Below are positions 42,784 through 49,648 of a DNA stretch of 49,648 nucleotides, piece after piece (position 1 is the first letter of the stretch; each line of letters begins with the position of its first letter). The position numbers and the translations under genes were made by a program. The notes under the pieces are model-generated. The model was not told where the DNA came from, did not search any database, and worked only from the letters and a program-made list of their open reading frames with translations. Origin of the DNA: an uncultured Lentisphaeria bacterium. GTDB taxonomy: Bacteria > Verrucomicrobiota > Lentisphaeria > Victivallales > Victivallaceae. The stretch is from the NCBI GenBank assembly GCA_949298075.1, contig CASFVA010000069.1, positions 1 through 49,648 on the forward strand. Direction: 5' to 3'.

Positions 42784-44346
42784 ATGACGCCCTGGATTGC
42801 AATCGCCGTGTCCGTCGCCGCCGTTCTGGCGGGTTTGATCGCCGGCATCATCCTCAATAACTATGTCAGGCGCCTTCAGAAAGACGCCGCCGTACGGGAC
42901 GCCGACAAGATCCGCAGCAATGCCGAGCGCGAAGCGGAGCATTACCTGCGCGACGCCCGGATTTCCGCAAAAGGCGAGCTCATCAAGATGCGCGAGGAGT
43001 GCGAAGCCGAACTCAAGGAACGCCGGCGCGAGCAGGCCGGTAACGAGAAGCGCCTCGCTCAGCGTGAGGAGGCCCTCGACCGCCGGACCGACGCGCTCGA
43101 CGCCAAACTCAAAAACCTGGAAAAGCAGGAAAAGGAAATTGATCTGCTGCGCGAAAGGCTGAGCGGACGCGAACAGGAACTCTCCAAAAGCATTTCCCGC
43201 CAGATCGACGAACTCGAACGCATCAGCGGATTCTCCCGGGATGAGGCCCGGACCGTGCTGCTCGAAAAGCTCAAGGACGAAGTTAAAAACGAATCCGGAC
43301 TCATCGTCCGCGCCACGCTGGAGGAAGCCAAGGCCCGCAGCGAACGCGAAGCCCGCCGTATCCTCACCTACGCCATTCAGCGCTACGCCTCCGACTGCAC
43401 CTACGAGCGCACCACCGCCACCATTCCGCTGCCCAACGACGAAATGAAGGGACGGATCATCGGCCGGGAGGGCCGCAATATCCGTGCCATTGAAGCCGCA
43501 ACCGGAGTGAGCATTCTGATCGACGACACCCCGGAAGCGGTGGTCATAAGCTGTTTCGACCCGGTACGCAAGGAGGTGGCCCGGCAGCTTATGGAGCGCC
43601 TGATCAGCGACGGGCGGATTCATCCCACCCGCGTTGAGGAGCTGGCCAAGAAAATCTCCAAGGAGCTGGAGGAGGAACTCTTCCAGGTCGGTGAAGCCGC
43701 TGTGCTCGAAACCGGCATCACCGGAGTGCCGCCCCAGATCATGAAGCTGCTCGGGCGCCTGAAATACCGCTACAGCTTCTCGCAGAATGTTCTCCAACAC
43801 TCGCTGGAAACCGCCTATTTCATGGGCATGATCGCCGCCGAACTCGGGCTTGACGAGAAGAAAGCCAAACGGATCGGACTTTTCCATGACATCGGCAAGG
43901 CCATCGACCATGAAATTGAAGGTCCCCACGCGCAGATCGGCGCCGACGTGCTCCGCAAGCACAACGAGGCCAAGGATGTCATCCACGCGGTGGCGGCTCA
44001 CCACGGTGAAGTGGAACCGGAAAGCCTCTACGACATTCTCATCGGCGCCTGCGACACGCTGAGCGCCTCGCGTCCGGGCGCCCGCAGTGAAACCACGGAG
44101 CTTTATCTCAAGCGCCTTGAACAGCTTGAGTCCATCGCGCACGAGTTTTCCGGGGTGGAGTCGTGCTTCGCCCTGCAGGCGGGCCGCGAGGTGCGGGTAA
44201 TGGTGGTTCCGGAAAAGGTCAGCGAGGGCGAGGCCCAGATGCTGGCCAAGGAAATCTGCGAACGCATCGAAAAGGAAATGACCTACCCCGGTCAGATCAA
44301 AGTTACGATCATCCGCGAAACCCGTTCGGTGGAATACGCCAAGTAA
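42784..44346 (+). CDS. rny: Ribonuclease Y
   Basis: 520 residues. N-terminal membrane span (WIAIAVSVAAVLAGLIAGIIL), a long charged coiled coil to about residue 200, KH domain (MKGRIIGREGRNIRAIEAATG) and HD metal domain (HSLETAYFMGMIA, H368-D369 in FHDIGKAID). It is the membrane-anchored endoribonuclease that starts mRNA decay in bacteria lacking RNase E. GGAG precedes the ATG at good spacing. Lies between fau and alr, apparently one transcript. Confidence 0.96.
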   Translation: MTPWIAIAVSVAAVLAGLIAGIILNNYVRRLQKDAAVRDADKIRSNAEREAEHYLRDARISAKGELIKMREECEAELKERRREQAGNEKRLAQREEALDRRTDALDAKLKNLEKQEKEIDLLRERLSGREQELSKSISRQIDELERISGFSRDEARTVLLEKLKDEVKNESGLIVRATLEEAKARSEREARRILTYAIQRYASDCTYERTTATIPLPNDEMKGRIIGREGRNIRAIEAATGVSILIDDTPEAVVISCFDPVRKEVARQLMERLISDGRIHPTRVEELAKKISKELEEELFQVGEAAVLETGITGVPPQIMKLLGRLKYRYSFSQNVLQHSLETAYFMGMIAAELGLDEKKAKRIGLFHDIGKAIDHEIEGPHAQIGADVLRKHNEAKDVIHAVAAHHGEVEPESLYDILIGACDTLSASRPGARSETTELYLKRLEQLESIAHEFSGVESCFALQAGREVRVMVVPEKVSEGEAQMLAKEICERIEKEMTYPGQIKVTIIRETRSVEYAK

Positions 44347-44367
44347 GCCAAGCAGGAGCATGGTGAA

Positions 44368-45492
44368 ATGCAGTCGCAGCACAGGGCGTGGCTGGAAATT
44401 GACCTGGAGGCATTGAGGCACAACTTCCGGGAACTGGTCCGCCGGGCGGGTTCAACCCGACTCATGCCGGTTCTGAAGGCCGACGCCTACGGTCTGGGAG
44501 CCCGGACCGTGGCGCGCGAACTCGCCGCGGCCGGCGCGGCGGCATTCGGAGTGGCGACTTTGTCGGAAGCCATGGAACTCAGGGAATTCGGACTCCCGGT
44601 TCAGATTCTGGGTGATCTGTTTGACTTTGAAGTTGCTCCAGCCGTCGCCGCCGGGCTTGACTGTCCGCTCACCAGCCTGGAAGCGGCCCGCCGGATCAGC
44701 GCGGAAGCGGTCCGGCAGGGAGTCCGGGTCCGGGGGCAGCTCACCGTGGATTCCGGCATGGGGAGGATCGGCATGTCAGTCAACACCGCCCTGCCGGAAA
44801 TCCTCGAAATCGCCAAGCTGCCGAACCTGGAGCTTCGGGGCATTTATTCGCATCTTTCCTGCGCAGCGCACCCTGACGACGGCTACAGCCGCCGCCAGGT
44901 GGCGGCCTTCAAACTGCTGGTCGCCAAACTGCGCCTGGCCGGATTGACCTTTCCCGACGTTCACATCGCCGCCAGCGACGGGATCACCAATTTCAATGCC
45001 GCACTGACCGCGCCATTCACCCTGACGCGGTGCGGAATCAATCTTTACGGATTCAATTTCAACCCGGCCCGACACAAACTGCGGCTGCGCCCGGCAGCGC
45101 AGCTCAAGGCGGCCCTGATCGCAGTCCGCACTCTGCGGGCCGGCTCGGGCATTGGCTACAACCGCATGCACACTCTGCTGGAAAACACTCCGGTCGGCAC
45201 AGTTGCCATCGGATACGAGGATGGGGTGCCGCTGGCGCTCTCCAACCGGGGCTACCTGCTGATTCACGGTCAGCTCTGTCCGATCATCGGGCGGATTTCC
45301 ATGGACTATCTGATGGTATCCCTGGCCCATGCGCCCGGCGCCCGGGTCGGAGACGAAGCCGTCTGCTTCGGAGAACAGGGGGGCAACCACATCAGCCTCG
45401 AAAGCTGGACGGCAGCCAAATGCACTCATGCTCATGACATTCTGTGCGGAATCGGCAGCCGGGTGGCAAGGGTCTATCTCAATGGACAGTAG
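44368..45492 (+). CDS. alr: Alanine racemase
   Basis: 374 residues. PLP lysine K37 in VLKADAYGLGA, GQLTVDSGMGRIGMS, GIGYNRMHT (catalytic Tyr of the partner subunit) and RISMDYLMV. It makes D-alanine for peptidoglycan, feeding the D-Ala-D-Ala ligase half of the murB-ddl fusion 14 kb away. Start 21 bases after rny; its last 11 bases overlap the start of the aldehyde dehydrogenase gene. Confidence 0.95.
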   Translation: MQSQHRAWLEIDLEALRHNFRELVRRAGSTRLMPVLKADAYGLGARTVARELAAAGAAAFGVATLSEAMELREFGLPVQILGDLFDFEVAPAVAAGLDCPLTSLEAARRISAEAVRQGVRVRGQLTVDSGMGRIGMSVNTALPEILEIAKLPNLELRGIYSHLSCAAHPDDGYSRRQVAAFKLLVAKLRLAGLTFPDVHIAASDGITNFNAALTAPFTLTRCGINLYGFNFNPARHKLRLRPAAQLKAALIAVRTLRAGSGIGYNRMHTLLENTPVGTVAIGYEDGVPLALSNRGYLLIHGQLCPIIGRISMDYLMVSLAHAPGARVGDEAVCFGEQGGNHISLESWTAAKCTHAHDILCGIGSRVARVYLNGQ

Positions 45493-46864
45493 AGAAATAC
45501 TGCTGCAGCGCATCGCCGAGAACCGGGAAACCGCTGACCGGAGGATTATTCCGACGCCGGCGGAGCGACTCGTCATGCTCACCCAGCTCCGTGCGACCAT
45601 GGCCGAGCGCCGCGATTCCATTTTCACTGCACTGCACGATGATCTGGGCAAGAGCGAAGCCGAGGCTATCATCACGGAGTATCTGCCGCTGAAAACCGAA
45701 TTGAATTATCTGATCCGCAAGCTGCCTGATCTGAGCCGGGCCCGGCGCTGCCGGACTTCGTGGTGGAACTTTCCCGCTGCAGGCCGGATAATACCGGAGC
45801 CCTACGGACTGGTGCTGGTGGTGAGCACCTGGAACTATCCGCTGCTGCTGGCCCTGGAGCCGGTGATCGGCGCCCTGGCCGCCGGCAACCGGATCGTGCT
45901 GAAATTGTCGCCCCGGGCACCCCGTACCATGCACCTGGTCCGCTGGCTGCTGGAAAGCGCCCTGCCGCCGGAGTTCTGCACGGTAATCGGCGATGAACTG
46001 TCCATGACGGAATTGCTGTCGGAGAAATTCGATTACATATTTTACACCGGAAATTCCGCCGGCGGCCGGGAAGTTCTCGCCAACGCCGCAGCGGGACTCA
46101 CGCCCGCCACCCTTGAGCTGGGAGGCAAAAACCCCTGCATCGTCCTGGACGATGCCGATCTGCGCCAGTCAGCCCGCCGCATAGTCTGGGGGAAGTTCCT
46201 CAATGCGGGCCAAACCTGTATCGCGCCGGACTACCTGCTGGCGGCCCGAGGTATCAAAGACGAGCTGGTGCGGGAAATGACCGCCGCCATCCGGGAGTTC
46301 TACGGAGAAGAACCGCTGCAAAGTCCCGACCTGGCCCGGCTCTGCGACGCCGCGGCCTATGAACGCATCAGCCGGCTATCCGGTCGCGGCCGCCTGCTCT
46401 GCGGCGGCGAGAAGAATCCCGAGACCCGCGCCATCGCCCCCACAATCCTGGACAAACTCGATACCAACGATCCCCTGCTGACCCAGGAGATTTTCGGTCC
46501 GCTGCTGCCGGTACAGACCTTCAATTCTGAAGAGGAGCTGCTGGCCCGGCTGTGCGCCATGCGAGGCCGTCCCATGGCGATTTACTGCTTTGGCGGCAGC
46601 CGGAAACAACGGCAGCGTCTGCTGCGCGTCACCAGTTCCGGCGCCGTGGTTTTTGACGACGTGGCCGTCCATTTCATAAACTCCGCCATGCCGTTCGGCG
46701 GTGCCGGTGCCAGTGGCATGGGCGCTTATCACGGCCGCCGCACCTTCGATACGTTTTCCCACTTCAAACCGGTAATGTTCCGCAGCCGGCGCAGTGGCGG
46801 TGCGTTGCGTTATCCGCCCTTTTCCGGCTGGCGGCTGAGGCTGCTCCGCTGGCTTGCCCGCTGA
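45482..46864 (+). CDS. Aldehyde dehydrogenase (ALDH3-type)
   Basis: 460 residues from ATG 45482, overlapping alr by 11 bases. Motifs: STWNYPLLLALEPVIGALAAGNRIVLK (NAD loop), YTGNSAGGREV, LELGGKNPCIV with the general-base Glu, and NAGQTCIAPDY with the catalytic Cys. The short N-terminus and hydrophobic C-terminus (PPFSGWRLRLLRWLAR) fit the ALDH3/coniferyl aldehyde branch, which oxidises medium- and long-chain aldehydes to acids. Co-transcription with alr is implied by overlap; the metabolic reason is not clear. Confidence 0.92.
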   Translation: MDSREILLQRIAENRETADRRIIPTPAERLVMLTQLRATMAERRDSIFTALHDDLGKSEAEAIITEYLPLKTELNYLIRKLPDLSRARRCRTSWWNFPAAGRIIPEPYGLVLVVSTWNYPLLLALEPVIGALAAGNRIVLKLSPRAPRTMHLVRWLLESALPPEFCTVIGDELSMTELLSEKFDYIFYTGNSAGGREVLANAAAGLTPATLELGGKNPCIVLDDADLRQSARRIVWGKFLNAGQTCIAPDYLLAARGIKDELVREMTAAIREFYGEEPLQSPDLARLCDAAAYERISRLSGRGRLLCGGEKNPETRAIAPTILDKLDTNDPLLTQEIFGPLLPVQTFNSEEELLARLCAMRGRPMAIYCFGGSRKQRQRLLRVTSSGAVVFDDVAVHFINSAMPFGGAGASGMGAYHGRRTFDTFSHFKPVMFRSRRSGGALRYPPFSGWRLRLLRWLAR

Positions 46865-46885
46865 AGATTTCTCCGTTCCCTCCAA

Positions 46886-46922
46886 TAAAAACGGCGTTCC
46901 CGCCTCACTGCGGGGACGCCGT
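46886..46922 (-). terminator. Rho-independent terminator of the EF-G paralogue
   Basis: 13-bp stem (46891-46903 with 46910-46922, one G-T pair), 6-base loop, T-rich run on the minus strand (46886-46890). It could also stop the convergent aldehyde dehydrogenase transcript weakly. Confidence 0.7.
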
Positions 46923-46948
46923 CAGTCATTGCAACGCCGGGACGGGAG

Positions 46949-48958
46949 TTATTCCTTTTCCTCCTCGGCCTGATGCTTGGCGATGATCTCGTTGGCGACG
47001 TTGGCCGGCACCTGTTCGTAACGGACGAACTCCATTTCAAACTGGCCGCGCCCCTGCGTCATGCTGCGCAGTTCAGTCGCGTATTTGTACATCTCGGCCA
47101 TCGGCACCTCGGCCATCACCACCTGCATGCCCTCATCCACCGACATCCCGAGCACGCGGCCCCGTTTATGGTTGAGGTCGCCGGTGATGTCGCCCATGTA
47201 GGCGTCCGGGATGTGAATCGTCACTTTCATGATCGGCTCCAGCAGCACCGGACGCGCTTTGGAAATCGCCTCCCGGAACGCCATGCGTCCGGCGATTTTG
47301 AACGCCATTTCATTGGAATCCACCGGGTGGTACTTGCCGTCGTACACCGCCACGCGGACCCGCTCAACCACGCAACCGACCAGCGGTCCGGCTCCCATGA
47401 CTTCCACCACGCCCTTTTCCACGGCGGGGATGAAGTTCTTTGGAATCGTTCCGCCCACCACTTCGTTGGCAAATTCGTACCCGGCTTCATTGGGCGCCAC
47501 GCGCAGATATACTTCCGCGAACTGGCCGGCACCGCCGGTCTGCTTCTTGTGCCGGTAGTGCCCCTCCCCCGGAGCGGTAATGGTTTCCCGGTAAGGGGTT
47601 TTCGGAGTGGCGAGCACCGCTTCGACCTTATACTGCTCCTTGAGGCGCCGGGTCACAATCGCCAGGTGCTGGTCACCCATGCCCGACAGCAGGAATTCGT
47701 GCGTCTCGTCGTTGCGGGACAAACGCACGGTGGGGTCGCATTCGGCGATTTTGTGCAGCCCGGCGGCGATCTTCTCATCCTCGCCGGACTTGGCCGCGGT
47801 AACTGCATAGGACATCACCGCGCCCGGAAAATCAATGCCGGGAAGCGGTTTGACGTCAGCGCGTCCGGCCAGGGTATCGCCGACGTGAGTGTCCTTGAGC
47901 TTGGCCACCGCAAAAATGGTGCCGGGACCGGCTTCGGTGACCTGCATCTGGGTTTTTCCGTTCATCAGCAGAAGCTGTCCGAAGCGTTCCTTGCCGCCCT
48001 TGGTGACATTGAAAACGTCGCTGTCGGCCTTGAACACGCCGGATACGGTCCGGACAAACGCCAGCTGGCCGCTGAACGTGTCGTTGACGCTCCGGAACAC
48101 AATGCCGAAAGGCTCGCCGCTCTCGCTGACGGAAGAGGGGCCGCCATCCAGCGGCACATATTCCAGCGGAGTCGGGAAAATGGTGTTGATGCCGTCCATC
48201 AGTTCGCGGACGCCGATGTCCTTGGCCGCGCTGCCGACAAAAATCGGGATGGTGCTGCCGGCCAGAACGCTTTTCCGCAGCCCGACCCGGATCTCGTCGT
48301 CGGAGAGTTCCTGGCCCTCAAGGTAACGCTCCATGAGTCCCTCGTCGGTTTCAGCGATGGCGTCAAGCCAAAGTCCCCTGCACTCAGCCACCTCATCGGC
48401 GATTTCAGCCGGGATATCCTTGTCAAACAGTACGTTGACCACCTTGGAAAAACCGCTTTCGGCGCCCACCGGCCAGTACAGGGGGATGATGACGTTCTTG
48501 CCGTGATTGTTGCGCATTGCCTCCAGGGTTTTGGCGAAATCGGCGCGGTCGCGGTCCATGCGGTTGACGAAAGCGTAACGCGGAATTCTGCGATTTTTAG
48601 CCATCTTCCAGGCCCGGGCGGTGCCGATCTGCGGCCCGTCGACCGCGTCGATGACCACCAGCGCAGCATCGGCGGCACGCACGGCGGCCGCGTACTGACC
48701 GATAAATTCACCGTATCCGGGAGTATCAACAAAGAAGAAGGTCCGACCGTCCCAGTCGCAATGCATGACAGAAGCGTAAATACTGGACTGCTTCTCCTGC
48801 TCCTCGGCCATAAAATCGCTGACAGTGTTTTTCGCCTCAACAGAACCGACTCGCGGAATGGCCCCTCCCTTGTTCAACATCAATTCACACAGGGTGGTTT
48901 TTCCGCTGCCGGAGTGCCCGGCGACGACAAAATTCCTACAATCAGCGGTTTTAGACAT
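46949..48958 (-). CDS. Elongation factor G paralogue (EF-G2-type GTPase)
   Basis: 669 residues from ATG 48958 (GGAG upstream). Full five-domain EF-G plan: P-loop GHSGSGKTT (residues 14-22) instead of the GHxDxGKT of canonical EF-G, DTPGYGEFIGQ, VNRMD in place of NKMD, and domains IV-V (YRHKKQTGGAGQFAEVYL, LNHKRGRVLGMSVDEG). These changes mark the EF-G2 branch found in Thermus, Actinobacteria and PVC groups, distinct from fusA in the str operon. Such paralogues may have lost translocation activity; their role is uncertain. It has a good promoter and its own terminator. Confidence 0.9.
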   Translation of the reverse strand: MSKTADCRNFVVAGHSGSGKTTLCELMLNKGGAIPRVGSVEAKNTVSDFMAEEQEKQSSIYASVMHCDWDGRTFFFVDTPGYGEFIGQYAAAVRAADAALVVIDAVDGPQIGTARAWKMAKNRRIPRYAFVNRMDRDRADFAKTLEAMRNNHGKNVIIPLYWPVGAESGFSKVVNVLFDKDIPAEIADEVAECRGLWLDAIAETDEGLMERYLEGQELSDDEIRVGLRKSVLAGSTIPIFVGSAAKDIGVRELMDGINTIFPTPLEYVPLDGGPSSVSESGEPFGIVFRSVNDTFSGQLAFVRTVSGVFKADSDVFNVTKGGKERFGQLLLMNGKTQMQVTEAGPGTIFAVAKLKDTHVGDTLAGRADVKPLPGIDFPGAVMSYAVTAAKSGEDEKIAAGLHKIAECDPTVRLSRNDETHEFLLSGMGDQHLAIVTRRLKEQYKVEAVLATPKTPYRETITAPGEGHYRHKKQTGGAGQFAEVYLRVAPNEAGYEFANEVVGGTIPKNFIPAVEKGVVEVMGAGPLVGCVVERVRVAVYDGKYHPVDSNEMAFKIAGRMAFREAISKARPVLLEPIMKVTIHIPDAYMGDITGDLNHKRGRVLGMSVDEGMQVVMAEVPMAEMYKYATELRSMTQGRGQFEMEFVRYEQVPANVANEIIAKHQAEEEKE

Positions 48959-49013
48959 ACAGTGCTCCATTTTATTGGTTAAAAATGCTGTTTGCTCACC
49001 GATTATGGTGTTC

Positions 49014-49042
49014 ACTATAGCAGACCAGCCTGTAAAAATCAA
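49014..49042 (-). promoter_or_regulatory. Promoter of the EF-G paralogue
   Basis: On the minus strand TTGATT (49037-49042), 17-base spacer, TATAGT (49014-49019); leader about 50 bases. The rest of the 312-base gap to the tRNA (49067-49209) shows nothing. Confidence 0.6.
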
Positions 49043-49209
49043 GGGGGGCCAGGGCAAAATATGCAAGAAAATCCGCTGTGGCGAACCGGGAGCAAATCAT
49101 CCTGACCGCGACGAATTGCGGTGATGGCCTACCCGGAGGAATTGCTGGTGTCCTGGTGGGAAAATTATTACGGATTCCGCCAAATTTTTCAAAAAACCAA
49201 TTGCGGCTC

Positions 49210-49238
49210 TTGAAATCGGCATAAACGCGGACTATATT
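49210..49238 (+). promoter_or_regulatory. Promoter of tRNA-Val
   Basis: TTGAAA (49210-49215), 17-base spacer, TATATT (49233-49238), ending 32 bases before the tRNA. Confidence 0.7.
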
Positions 49239-49270
49239 AAGAAATGTTAGTTTAATCAACCTCCGTTTTC

Positions 49271-49347
49271 GGGCGGTTAGCTCAGCTGGTTAGAGCGCTG
49301 CTTTCACACGGCAGAGGTCGAAGGTTCGAGTCCTTTACCGCCCACCA
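49271..49347 (+). tRNA. tRNA-Val (CAC), CCA encoded
   Basis: Full cloverleaf: acceptor GGGCGGT/ACCGCCC, D arm GCTC...GAGC, anticodon loop TTCACAC with anticodon CAC (Val, codon GUG), T arm with TTCGAGT, discriminator A and encoded CCA (49345-49347). Confidence 0.97.
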
Positions 49348-49363
49348 TTTTCAAAATTCTCCG

Positions 49364-49389
49364 CCGACCGGACCTCCGGTCGGTTTTTT
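49364..49389 (+). terminator. Rho-independent terminator of the tRNA
   Basis: 8- to 9-bp stem (CCGACCGG at 49364-49371 with 49376-49383), ACCT loop, six Ts. Confidence 0.85.
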
Positions 49390-49648
49390 CGTTTCGGTGG
49401 TAAATTTGAGCTCAACTCGCGTTTTGCCTGAAAGCGGAGAATCTCCACTTTTCTCTTATGAAGGTGTGTTTCAGACCTTCTCCCGGTAAATTCTCCGGGG
49501 GAGTAAAAGACCGGTCTTTTGGTCCGGAGAGCATTTTTTGGAGGAAACGCACGTCGAGAAGCTCGACCTTTGATCGTCAATTTTTCTCTGCCATACATTC
49601 ATTTTGTAATCTTTTATTAAGGTAACATATTTGTAATCAAATAATAAT
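49390..49648. other. AT-rich, hairpin-rich region of unknown role
   Basis: Composition differs sharply from the rest of the window. It holds several short inverted repeats: GAAGGT/ACCTTC (49460-49480), a perfect 16-base palindrome (49505-49520), and GTCGAG/CTCGAC (49553-49567). TTTGTAATC is repeated directly at 49603 and 49630. An 87-codon frame on the minus strand (49335-49598) crosses the tRNA terminator and the tRNA 3' end, so I do not call it a gene. It may be a leader, a repeat element or a small-RNA locus continuing to the right. Confidence 0.4.

Noticed and set aside
46973..48982. A 669-codon plus-strand frame opposite the EF-G paralogue, and a 568-codon minus frame opposite thrC (2801-4507).
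   Set aside because: Both are shadows of real genes with full motif sets on the other strand.
49335..49598. An 87-codon minus-strand frame near the right edge.
   Set aside because: It runs through the tRNA terminator and into the tRNA 3' end, is highly basic and low in complexity, and has no ribosome site.
1..49648. CRISPR arrays, insertion sequences, prophage or toxin-antitoxin genes.
   Set aside because: I looked for spaced repeats, transposase or integrase motifs and terminal inverted repeats and found none.

Overview
The window is dense, high-GC, housekeeping-rich bacterial DNA with about 42 protein genes, one tRNA, one likely structural RNA, and no transposon, phage or CRISPR array that I can see. 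The mix suggests an anaerobic Gram-negative bacterium of the PVC group, most likely Lentisphaerota (Victivallis-like). Pointers are a one-piece pyruvate:ferredoxin oxidoreductase, an Na+-pump decarboxylase gamma subunit, many lipoproteins and a TolC-type outer-membrane protein, a GH20 glycosidase, a ceramidase-like hydrolase, and a complete but scattered peptidoglycan/division gene set. The phylum is an inference from gene content, not from a marker phylogeny.

Layout. 1-1020 (minus): partial oadG and a putative lipoprotein. 1351-4315: ceramidase-like hydrolase and threonine synthase. 4569-8735: a catabolic island with a Gfo/Idh/MocA oxidoreductase, a divergent AraC regulator and a GH20 beta-hexosaminidase. 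9077-13293: short dcw cluster mraZ-rsmH-ftsL-ftsI. 13277-15837 (minus): lone coaB, a BI-1 family membrane protein and mannose-1-phosphate guanylyltransferase. 16066-17741: tyrA and an ABC ATPase whose second codon is a stop. 17946-22067: TolC-like lipoprotein, def, an unknown membrane protein and a CDC123-like ATP-grasp protein. 22206-25730: PFOR. 25852-27941 (minus): mutM, a lipoprotein and a LexA-like repressor lacking both catalytic residues. 28226-41734: one long co-directional run, hisI, a murB-ddl fusion, a TlpA/TPR protein, znuABC, a TPR lipoprotein, dnaG, a lipoprotein, ftsQ, purD, a lipoprotein and a PIN-PhoH ATPase. 41857-42040: candidate 6S RNA upstream of fau. 42202-46864: fau-rny-alr-aldehyde dehydrogenase. 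46949-48958 (minus): EF-G paralogue. 49271-49347: tRNA-Val(CAC). The last 260 bases are AT-rich and hairpin-rich with no assigned gene.

How it fits together. Cell-wall and division functions recur through the window (mraZ, rsmH, ftsL, ftsI, murB-ddl, ftsQ, alr) but are dispersed among unrelated housekeeping genes. Promoters are unusually readable: at least eight starts carry a TTGA(A/T/C)N box 16-18 bases before a TATATT/TATAGT/TATTTT box, and these helped choose starts for the tolC-like gene and others.

Items most worth a second look: the non-cleavable LexA-like repressor, the MurB-Ddl fusion with a membrane tail, the bacterial CDC123 homologue, the premature stop at codon 2 of the ABC ATPase, the 6S RNA candidate, and the 10-base-phased AGG repeats in front of mraZ.
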